NCBI GenBank assembly: GCA_946623195.1 | Contig: CAMOQW010000041.1 | Span: 1 to 16,483 of the forward strand | Length of the DNA: 16,483 nucleotides | Direction: 5' to 3' | Source of the DNA: an uncultured Prevotella sp. | GTDB lineage: Bacteria > Bacteroidota > Bacteroidia > Bacteroidales > Bacteroidaceae | Shown: one piece after another, positions 1 to 5,728 of the stretch | How positions within the stretch are numbered: the first letter of the stretch is position 1 | Layout of the letters: every line of letters begins with the position of its first letter | The notes under the pieces: generated by a model | What the model was told of the DNA's origin: nothing | The model's database searches: none | Seen by the model: only the letters and a program-made list of their open reading frames with translations | Translations under genes and position numbers: made by a program

Positions 1-181
1 CGGAGATAAGTTGTGCCACACTGAGCGACGAGATATAAAGCCGCTTGCCCGTCAGTGAGAACAGGTAGCGCAGACAGTCATCATCCTTTTGGAACTTTGC
101 ATCGCCACTGTAGCCGCCAACCAGTACGTTGGTATCTACAAAGATGTGGTTGGGATTGAAAGAGAGAGCCTGTTTCGTCAT
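1..181 (-). CDS. PIN-domain protein, probable toxin of a type II toxin-antitoxin pair (3' end outside window)
   Basis: The gene starts at ATG 181-179 and runs off the left edge, leaving the first 60 residues. Residues 13-20 read IFVDTNVL, the hallmark first strand of a PIN domain, with D16 as the first metal-binding acid. Further on, KRLYISSLSVAQLIS matches the second conserved PIN block. PIN toxins are Mg2+-dependent ribonucleases that usually cleave tRNA or mRNA and are silenced by a small partner encoded just upstream. Here a 59-residue gene ends three bases before this start, which is the classic arrangement. In the second block many PIN proteins carry a glutamate where this one has glutamine (VAQ), so activity is not assured. 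The later acidic residues lie outside the window. The PIN assignment is fairly firm; the toxin role is inferred from context. Confidence 0.75.
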   Translation of the reverse strand, partial: MTKQALSFNPNHIFVDTNVLVGGYSGDAKFQKDDDCLRYLFSLTGKRLYISSLSVAQLIS

Positions 182-184
182 CGT

Positions 185-364
185 TCAGAAAGCCAGATTG
201 GGGAATTGTGCCTTTTCTTCTTCCGTGAGTTCATCCACCTTCCCGGCCATCCACACGCCGAGCAGGAAATCTACGAGTTCCTTGCGCTTCAGTCCGTTCT
301 TCTGGAGCAGCAGCTCGAGTACGCCCCGGCGCTCCTTCTCCACTTGTTTCTGTTTCTCGCTCAT
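185..364 (-). CDS. Small protein (59 aa), likely antitoxin partner of the PIN gene
   Basis: ATG 364-362 to TGA 187-185 gives a 59-residue protein. It starts MSEKQKQVEKERRGVLELLL and ends EEEKAQFPNLAF. The N-terminal part is highly charged and probably helical. The segment KNGLKRKELVDFLLGVW looks like a compact helical domain that could bind DNA or the partner, and the C-terminus is acidic. I do not recognise a named family. Its stop is three bases before the start of the PIN gene, so the two are surely co-transcribed and probably translationally coupled. A -7 box TACCTTTG lies at 404-397, 32 bases upstream of the start. Size, order and spacing fit an antitoxin; that role is inference. Confidence 0.65.
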   Translation of the reverse strand: MSEKQKQVEKERRGVLELLLQKNGLKRKELVDFLLGVWMAGKVDELTEEEKAQFPNLAF

Positions 365-396
365 AATTATGTGCCTTTAAATTGTTATAACGTGTG

Positions 397-404
397 CAAA
401 GGTA
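397..404 (-). promoter_or_regulatory. Bacteroidetes -7 promoter box for the PIN/antitoxin pair
   Basis: On the minus strand 404-397 reads TACCTTTG, an exact match to the Bacteroidetes -7 consensus TAnnTTTG. It lies 32 bases before the ATG at 364, giving a leader of roughly 25-28 bases. I see no clear TTTG at the -33 position. An 8-bp palindrome GTTATAAC (384-391) lies between the box and the start codon and could be an operator for an autoregulating antitoxin; that is speculative. Confidence 0.55.
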
Positions 405-498
405 CAAAAATATTTGTGAATTACGAGCAGTTTGAGTATAAAGTATGCGAAAGTACACATTTTTTATCAAAACAGTGTCATTAATGGCAGAAAAATAG

Positions 499-506
499 TA
501 ACTTTG
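499..506 (+). promoter_or_regulatory. Bacteroidetes -7 promoter box for the Fur-family gene
   Basis: TAACTTTG at 499-506 matches TAnnTTTG exactly. Only nine bases separate it from the ATG at 516, so the transcript should have an almost absent leader. The box lies inside the longer reading frame that opens at 432, which argues that 516 is the real start. No convincing -33 TTTG is visible. Confidence 0.6.
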
Positions 507-515
507 CAGGCAATT

Positions 516-947
516 ATGGACAAAGACCAACATAACCATCTGCTGGAAGAGCACGACGTGAAACCTACGGCCAACCGCCTCATCGTGCTGCGCGCACTGG
601 AGAGCGCCGGGCGTCCCATGTCGCTGTCGGAACTGGAACACCGGATACTAACCATCGACAAGTCGGGCATCTTCCGTACGCTGACACTGTTTCGTGAGCA
701 GCACTTGGTACACGTCATCGAGGACGGCGGCGACGGAGTGCGCTACGAACTGTGCCATAGTCATCACCATGACATTGACGATGACCTGCACGTACACTTC
801 TATTGTGAGCAGTGCCACCGCACATTCTGCCTGGAGCACATCCCTGTACCGGTCATTGAAGTGCCAACCGGATTCATCATGAATTCCGCCAACTATATGG
901 TCAAGGGCATCTGTCCGGAGTGTGCGTATGCAGCACATCGAGCATGA
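516..947 (+). CDS. Fur-family metal-responsive transcriptional regulator
   Basis: This is a 143-residue protein, the usual Fur-family length. Fur proteins are dimeric repressors that bind DNA when loaded with Fe2+, Zn2+ or another metal. An N-terminal winged helix covers about residues 10-75: VKPTANRLIVLRALE, then the recognition segment LTIDKSGIFRTLTLF. The C-terminal dimerisation and metal domain has HVHFYCEQC (H92, H94, C97, C100) and CPEC (C133, C136), the two CxxC pairs of the structural zinc site. A histidine cluster HSHHHD (81-86) precedes it. I chose ATG 516 over the upstream frame opening at 432 because the promoter box at 499-506 would otherwise be coding and the homologous region begins near residue 3. 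Fur, Zur and PerR cannot be told apart from sequence alone. The last 47 bases overlap mutY on the other strand. Confidence 0.9.
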   Translation: MDKDQHNHLLEEHDVKPTANRLIVLRALESAGRPMSLSELEHRILTIDKSGIFRTLTLFREQHLVHVIEDGGDGVRYELCHSHHHDIDDDLHVHFYCEQCHRTFCLEHIPVPVIEVPTGFIMNSANYMVKGICPECAYAAHRA

Positions 948-1902
948 TTTCCACCAGGCGAGGCACTCCGTAGTCATCTATCGTTTCCTCCTTAATCCAG
1001 AAATAGCCGTCGGGCAGCGACGGTCTTTCCTCCACCTCCCACAACCAGAAGTCGGCATACAGCACGCGGTGGGTCAGCACATGTTTCACGTTCTGGCGCA
1101 GCAAGACAGCACCGCACGGGACATCCTCCGTCTGCCACGGCTCATACAGTCCCTGCCAGATGTCGCCAGCCTGACGGCGATGGATGGCGGTATAGCCCTT
1201 ACACCTTATATATATATAAATAAGGTGGCGCTCCTTGACCTTCAGCGTTCGTAGTTTGACTGGCAACTGCTCTACCCTGCCCTCACGCAAAGCCACGCAA
1301 GACTCCTGCAACGGACAGAGCACACAGCGAGGCGACTGCGGTGTACACTGGATGGCTCCGAAGTCCATTATGGCCTGATTGAAAGCCGAAGCCTCAGCGA
1401 CAGGCAGCAGGCTCTGGGCCAGGGCGGCAAACTCATGTTTGCCTTCCGTGGTGTTGATGGGAGTGGAAATGCCGTAATGCCTACTGAGCACACGATAGAC
1501 ATTGCCATCGACCACGGCAGCAGGCAAGTTGAAGGCAATGGAGCCGATGGCCGCAGCGGTGTAGTCGCCCACGCCCTTCAGCGCTCGCAGTCCGTCTATC
1601 GTACGTGGGAAACCACCTTGTGCCACTACCTGTTTAGCGGCCTGATGCAGATGGCGGGCCCGACTGTAGTAGCCCAGTCCCTGCCACTCGCGCAGCACTT
1701 CATCCTCAGAGGCAGCAGCCAGTTCGTCAACGGTGGGCCACCTGCGCAGGAAGCGCTCCCAGTAGGGGCGTCCCTGTTCGATGCGAGTCTGCTGAAGAAT
1801 GATTTCCGACAGCCAAATGGCGTACGGATCATGCGTCTCACGCCAAGGTAAGGCACGTCCGTTTTCACGAAACCATTGCAGTATAGTAGCCGCAAATCCC
1901 AT
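901..1902 (-). CDS. mutY: A/G-specific adenine glycosylase MutY
   Basis: This 333-residue enzyme removes adenine mispaired with 8-oxoguanine or guanine, the second line of defence against G-to-T mutation. The catalytic core has WLSEIILQQT with catalytic E33, the helix-hairpin-helix LKGVGDYTAAAIGS (108-121) and catalytic D132 in VVDGNVYRV. The 4Fe-4S cluster ligands C186, C193, C196 and C202 have the canonical C-x6-C-x2-C-x5-C spacing. From about residue 225 a NUDIX-like C-terminal domain, which recognises 8-oxoguanine, follows. The gene begins 15 bases after the mscS stop and is the last gene of the dacB-mscS-mutY operon. Two oddities: a run of six TA dinucleotides at 1207-1218 encodes IYIYI, and the 3' end overlaps the end of the Fur-family gene by 47 bases. 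Confidence 0.95.
   Translation of the reverse strand: MGFAATILQWFRENGRALPWRETHDPYAIWLSEIILQQTRIEQGRPYWERFLRRWPTVDELAAASEDEVLREWQGLGYYSRARHLHQAAKQVVAQGGFPRTIDGLRALKGVGDYTAAAIGSIAFNLPAAVVDGNVYRVLSRHYGISTPINTTEGKHEFAALAQSLLPVAEASAFNQAIMDFGAIQCTPQSPRCVLCPLQESCVALREGRVEQLPVKLRTLKVKERHLIYIYIRCKGYTAIHRRQAGDIWQGLYEPWQTEDVPCGAVLLRQNVKHVLTHRVLYADFWLWEVEERPSLPDGYFWIKEETIDDYGVPRLVEIMLDVLHTHTPDRCP
1207..1218. repeat. (TA)6 dinucleotide tract inside mutY
   Basis: Six uninterrupted TA units sit in the coding sequence at the junction between the MutY catalytic core and its C-terminal 8-oxoguanine domain (residues about 227-232, LIYIYI). The surrounding sequence, roughly 1204-1225, is a quasi-palindrome bounded by CCTTAT and ATAAGG. 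The tract is exceptional in an otherwise GC-rich gene. Confidence 0.9.
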
Positions 1903-1917
1903 AGCTATTTAGCTTAT

Positions 1918-2874
1918 TCACTGTTCCGGGAACTGCTGATAGATGCGCAGTCCGAAGACAGGAGCCTCAGCCAGTGCATACTCCATGATTTCGGAAATGG
2001 CATGCTCATAAGGCAATACATCCTGATGACGCAGCCAGAAGACAAACTCCACGGGCTGGCCTGTTGGCGTGGCATCCAACTGGTGCACCATGACAATGTT
2101 TTCGCGAACCACGTCGGGATGCTGCGAGAGCCACTGTTCCATGTGTCGACGGTAGCGGGTCAGGTTGGCGGTGGGAGCCGGATTTTCCGGAGTATCAGAA
2201 TTTTCCGGAATGTCCATGCTGATACTGCGGAAATCTATATAGAGCTTGCGCACCACCTTGCGCCCCACTTTCTCCTTCATGCCCTTCCAGTTCTGGAAAG
2301 AACCGTCTACCAATGTCTGCGGAGTCACCGTGATGATGGTATTGTCAAAGTTGCGCACCTTTACAGTGGTCAGCGTTATTGCCTCCACGATGCCGTCAGC
2401 TCCTGCAGCGGGCACCGTGATGCGGTCGCCAATGCGCACCATGTCGTTTGACGTCAGGCGGATACCGGCCACCAGCCCTTTGATGGTATCCTGGAAAGCC
2501 AACATCAGGATAGCCGAGGCAGCACCCAGTCCGGCAAACAGAGTCGACGGGTCTTTATCGAGCGCAATGGCCAAGGCCACGATGACAGCAATGAAGATGA
2601 GTATAATCTTCAGAATACCCACAAACGAGTTGACATACTGTTGATGGGTATAGGAACGGCCTCCCACACGACTGACCGTATTGGCAAAGGCAATGATAAT
2701 GCGTGTCAGCACAATGGTCACGTAGATGCCGGTCAGTCGGCGCAGCACCTCATAGGCTATGGGATAGTCGTGCTGCAGATTGGGTAACAGAATCCAGGCC
2801 ACGATGGCCGGTGCCACACAGAGTGCGGCCAGCAGGATGTATTTGGCTATGGAGCCGGTAGTTTTGATATTCAT
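1918..2874 (-). CDS. MscS-family mechanosensitive ion channel, YbdG-like
   Basis: This 318-residue inner-membrane protein belongs to the small-conductance mechanosensitive channels, which open under membrane tension and protect against osmotic downshock. Membrane segments are visible at about residues 11-30, 46-66 and 84-106. They are followed by the pore-lining helix LFAGLGAASAILMLAFQDT (112-130). The downstream beta domain contains NDMVRIGD, GADGIVEAITLTTVKVRNFDN and SFQNWKGM, which closely match the E. coli YbdG (miniconductance) subgroup by memory of that protein. It is shorter than E. coli YbdG, which has about 415 residues and extra N-terminal helices. A proline-rich duplicated insert, IPENSDTPENPAP, lies at 222-234. 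The gene sits 19 bases after dacB and 15 before mutY, so all three are probably one transcript. Confidence 0.9.
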   Translation of the reverse strand: MNIKTTGSIAKYILLAALCVAPAIVAWILLPNLQHDYPIAYEVLRRLTGIYVTIVLTRIIIAFANTVSRVGGRSYTHQQYVNSFVGILKIILIFIAVIVALAIALDKDPSTLFAGLGAASAILMLAFQDTIKGLVAGIRLTSNDMVRIGDRITVPAAGADGIVEAITLTTVKVRNFDNTIITVTPQTLVDGSFQNWKGMKEKVGRKVVRKLYIDFRSISMDIPENSDTPENPAPTANLTRYRRHMEQWLSQHPDVVRENIVMVHQLDATPTGQPVEFVFWLRHQDVLPYEHAISEIMEYALAEAPVFGLRIYQQFPEQ

Positions 2875-2893
2875 TGTCTCGTCGGGTTAATCA

Positions 2894-4060
2894 TTATGGT
2901 TCGCACAGCGCCTTGCAGACACGGTTCTGGAATTCTCGCCCGTCGTTATTGCGCATCACGCCCTGGTTGATAATAGCGAAGCAGAGCTGGCGACCGCCGT
3001 AAGTAGTGAGATAGCCTGCCAGCGACGAGATGCCCGTCAGCGTTCCCGTCTTGGCACAGACATTACCTTCTGCCGCCGTGCCCGTCATGCGCTTCTTCAG
3101 CGTACCGTCAACACCCGCTATGGGCAGTGCCGGCAGCAAGTGCTCGTTGATATCCTGCTTATGATAGGCATAGCGCAGCAAATGCACCAACAGCTCTGCC
3201 GACACATAATTGTAAAGCGACAGCCCCGAGCCATCGGCAATCTTATAGGGATTGCCACCCAGACCGATACGCTTGATGAACTGCTTGGTGATGGTTCTGA
3301 CATCGGAAGCCTTGGCCGGGCGACGGCCAGTGGAGGCTGCTGTCTGGTAAAACATCGATTCGGCATAGAAATTGTCGCTCTCCTTCATCATGCGCTGCAG
3401 AATCTGGTCGATGCCATGGCGATAGCTGCTAATCAGCCGGGCGTTGCTCGGGGTTATGCCACTCGACAGCAACTGGATGCCACCCGTACGAATGCCCTGC
3501 CGCGAGAGTTCCTTGACAAAAGTAGTCAGGAAAATATCCTTGCGGCCGATGGTGAGCGGTATCAACATCGGATTATCGTCATCCCAACACCAGCCCTCGC
3601 CATAGTCGAGTACCTCCTTCATGGTGCGGTCGCCGACAATGCTGCCACTGATGCTGTCGATTCCCATGTTGCGCACACTCTCGACCATGACGGCCACATC
3701 GTCCTGCGTCAGCGTGGGGTCGAAGCCACCCACGCAATAGAGGTTACCCACCAGCGTGCCGGCCTGAATGGAGCCGGTATAGTAGATGCGTGTCTGGTAT
3801 TCGTAGTTTCCACCCAGTGTCTCCAGCGCGGTGATGGCGGTCACCAGCTTCATACACGATGCCGGGCGCATCAGTTGTCGGTGATTCTTACAGTAGAGTG
3901 CCGAGTCGCCGTCCAAGTCGTAGACCATCAGTCCGACCTGCGAAGTCTCGAACATCGGGTCCTGCAACAATGAGTCGAGCCGCAGAGTGATGCTGTCGTT
4001 TTGTGCTATTGTAACCCGAAAACATGCTAATAATAGCAATAAAAGTACATATTTCTTCAT
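2894..4060 (-). CDS. dacB: D-alanyl-D-alanine carboxypeptidase/endopeptidase (PBP4, DacB family)
   Basis: This 388-residue protein has a Sec signal peptide: MKK, then a run of hydrophobic residues ending near TIAQ at 17-20. The mature enzyme would act in the periplasm, trimming D-Ala from peptidoglycan stem peptides and cutting cross-links. All three penicillin-binding motifs of family S13 are present: S68-C-M-K71 (in PASCMKLVTA), S228-D-N230 (KESDNFYAES) and K337-T-G339 (AKTGTL). It is shorter than E. coli PBP4 (about 477 residues), implying smaller inserted domains. It is the first gene of the dacB-mscS-mutY operon. A -7 box TAACTTTG (4076-4069) lies eight bases from the ATG, predicting a near-leaderless transcript. 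The promoter region is shared with divergent nadB. Confidence 0.93.
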   Translation of the reverse strand: MKKYVLLLLLLACFRVTIAQNDSITLRLDSLLQDPMFETSQVGLMVYDLDGDSALYCKNHRQLMRPASCMKLVTAITALETLGGNYEYQTRIYYTGSIQAGTLVGNLYCVGGFDPTLTQDDVAVMVESVRNMGIDSISGSIVGDRTMKEVLDYGEGWCWDDDNPMLIPLTIGRKDIFLTTFVKELSRQGIRTGGIQLLSSGITPSNARLISSYRHGIDQILQRMMKESDNFYAESMFYQTAASTGRRPAKASDVRTITKQFIKRIGLGGNPYKIADGSGLSLYNYVSAELLVHLLRYAYHKQDINEHLLPALPIAGVDGTLKKRMTGTAAEGNVCAKTGTLTGISSLAGYLTTYGGRQLCFAIINQGVMRNNDGREFQNRVCKALCEP

Positions 4061-4064
4061 TTCG

Positions 4065-4097
4065 TTTGCAAAGTTACGAAATAATTTTGTACTTTTG
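4065..4097 (+). promoter_or_regulatory. Complete Bacteroidetes promoter (-33 and -7) for nadB
   Basis: TTTG at 4065-4068 and TACTTTTG at 4090-4097, separated by 21 bases, match the Bacteroidetes primary sigma factor consensus TTTG-N19-21-TAnnTTTG. This is the best promoter in the window. The start codon follows 21 bases after the -7 box. Confidence 0.75.
4069..4076 (-). promoter_or_regulatory. Bacteroidetes -7 promoter box for dacB-mscS-mutY
   Basis: Minus strand 4076-4069 reads TAACTTTG, an exact TAnnTTTG match, eight bases before the dacB ATG. It abuts the -33 element (4065-4068) of the divergent nadB promoter, so RNA polymerase bound at one site should block the other. The -33 position for dacB (about 4098-4101) reads GATG on the minus strand and is a poor match. 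Confidence 0.6.
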
Positions 4098-4118
4098 CAT
4101 CGTTCAATGTAAAAAAGT

Positions 4119-5705
4119 ATGGTCTATAAGTACGATTTCCTTATCATAGGTGCCGGTGTGGCCGGCATGAGTTATGCACTGAAGGTGGCCCGCGCCAAGA
4201 AGGGCAAGATTTGTCTGATCTGCAAAACCTCGCTTGATGAAGCCAACACCTCTTTCGCCCAGGGCGGCGTAGCCAGTGTTACCAATCTGGCCGTTGACAA
4301 CTTCGACAAGCACATTGAGGACACGATGATAGCCGGCGACTACATCTCCGACCGTGCCGCCGTGGAACAGGTGGTACACCAGGCCCCCGAACAAATCAAG
4401 GAACTAGTCGAATGGGGTGTCAACTTTGACAAGAAAGCCGACGGTGAGTTCGACCTGCACCGTGAGGGCGGCCACTCCGAGTTCCGCATTCTGCACCATG
4501 CCGACGATACGGGAGCCGAGATACAGCGTGGACTGATGGAAGCCGTACGTCACTGCCCCGACATCGAGGTGAAGGAGAACCACTTTGCCGTGGAAATCAT
4601 CACCCAGCACCATCTGGGAGTCCGCGTGACACGCCGTTCGCCCAACATCCGCTGCTATGGTGCCTACGTGCTGAACCCGCATGAGAAGGTAGACACCTAT
4701 CTGGCCAAGATTACCGTACTCTGCACAGGCGGTTGCGGGGCCGTCTACTTGACCACATCGAACCCCGTCATCGCCACGGGCGACGGCATCGCCATGGCAT
4801 ATCGCGCCAAGGCAACGGTGGCCGACATGGAATTTGTACAATTCCACCCCACCGTGCTCCACAACCCGAAGGAGACGCATCCCGCCTACCTCATCACCGA
4901 GGCCATGCGCGGCTATGGCGGCATCCTGAAACTGCCCAACGGCGAGACCTTCATGGAGAAATACGACGAGCGCCTCTCCCTGGCGCCACGCGACATCGTG
5001 GCCCGTGCCATCGATAAGGAGATGAAGATTCACGGTCTGGACCACGTCTGCTTAGACGTCACCCACAAGCCCGCCGACGAGACACGCCATCACTTCCCCA
5101 ACATCTACCAGAAATGTCTCTCGATGGGTATCGACATCACCACCGATTACATTCCCGTACGCCCTGCCGCCCACTACATGTGCGGCGGCATCAAGGTCGA
5201 CCTGAACGGACAGTCCAGCATCGAGCGCCTCTATGCCTTGGGCGAATGCTCATGCACGGGTCTGCACGGCGGCAATCGCCTGGCATCCAATTCGCTTATC
5301 GAAGCCGTGGTCTATGCCGACACAGCCGCCAAGGACTCGCTGAAGCATGTCGACCTGTACGACTGGAACACGCAGGTGCCGGAATGGAACGACGAGGGTA
5401 CCATGACCAACGAAGAGAAGGTGCTCATCACCCAGTCGGTAAAGGAAGTGAACCAGATTATGGCCAACTACGTCGGCATCGTGCGCTCCGACCTGCGCCT
5501 GCACCGTGCCTGGGATCGCTTAGACATGCTCTATGAAGAGACGGAGCGGCTGTTTAAGCGAGTACATGCCACCCGCGACATCTGCGAACTGCGCAACATC
5601 ATCAACGTAGCCTACCTCATCACCCGTTGGGCCCTGGAACGCAAGGAGTGTCGCGGACTGCACTTCACCACCGACTATCCGCTGCATGCTTACGATCAGA
5701 GGTAA
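4119..5705 (+). CDS. nadB: L-aspartate oxidase NadB
   Basis: This 528-residue FAD enzyme oxidises L-aspartate to iminoaspartate, the first step of de novo NAD synthesis; NadA then uses the product. The N-terminal Rossmann motif is IIGAGVAG (G11, G13, G16). Family signatures follow: TSFAQGGVASV (44-54), HREGGHSEFRILHHADDTG (114-132), FHPTVL, AYLITEAMRGYGG, RPAAHYMCGG, and the FAD-binding end piece GECSCTGLHGGNRLASNSL. These distinguish it from the related succinate dehydrogenase flavoprotein. A C-terminal helical domain (from about residue 430) completes the protein. The length is normal for the family. It stands alone under its own promoter, and nadA or nadC is not in the window. It converges on sprA with only 23 bases between the two stop codons, and no terminator hairpin is obvious there. 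Confidence 0.95.
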   Translation: MVYKYDFLIIGAGVAGMSYALKVARAKKGKICLICKTSLDEANTSFAQGGVASVTNLAVDNFDKHIEDTMIAGDYISDRAAVEQVVHQAPEQIKELVEWGVNFDKKADGEFDLHREGGHSEFRILHHADDTGAEIQRGLMEAVRHCPDIEVKENHFAVEIITQHHLGVRVTRRSPNIRCYGAYVLNPHEKVDTYLAKITVLCTGGCGAVYLTTSNPVIATGDGIAMAYRAKATVADMEFVQFHPTVLHNPKETHPAYLITEAMRGYGGILKLPNGETFMEKYDERLSLAPRDIVARAIDKEMKIHGLDHVCLDVTHKPADETRHHFPNIYQKCLSMGIDITTDYIPVRPAAHYMCGGIKVDLNGQSSIERLYALGECSCTGLHGGNRLASNSLIEAVVYADTAAKDSLKHVDLYDWNTQVPEWNDEGTMTNEEKVLITQSVKEVNQIMANYVGIVRSDLRLHRAWDRLDMLYEETERLFKRVHATRDICELRNIINVAYLITRWALERKECRGLHFTTDYPLHAYDQR

Positions 5706-5727
5706 GAGGTGAGAGGCGAGAGGCGAG
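5706..5727. repeat. Short GAGG/GCGAG purine repeat between convergent nadB and sprA
   Basis: The gap between the nadB and sprA stops is filled by a run of near-identical 7-8 base units (gaggtgagaggcgagaggcg). It is purine-only on the plus strand apart from single T and C positions. It has no hairpin potential, so it is not a normal intrinsic terminator. Confidence 0.5.
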
Positions 5728-5728
5728 A

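Noticed and set aside
89..484. 131-residue plus-strand open frame at the left edge
   Set aside because: It lies opposite the PIN and small partner genes and has no domain or promoter of its own; the minus-strand PIN motif is clear.
432..515. Upstream extension of the Fur-family frame to ATG 432
   Set aside because: It would place the TAACTTTG promoter box inside the gene and add about 28 residues with no similarity to Fur N-termini.
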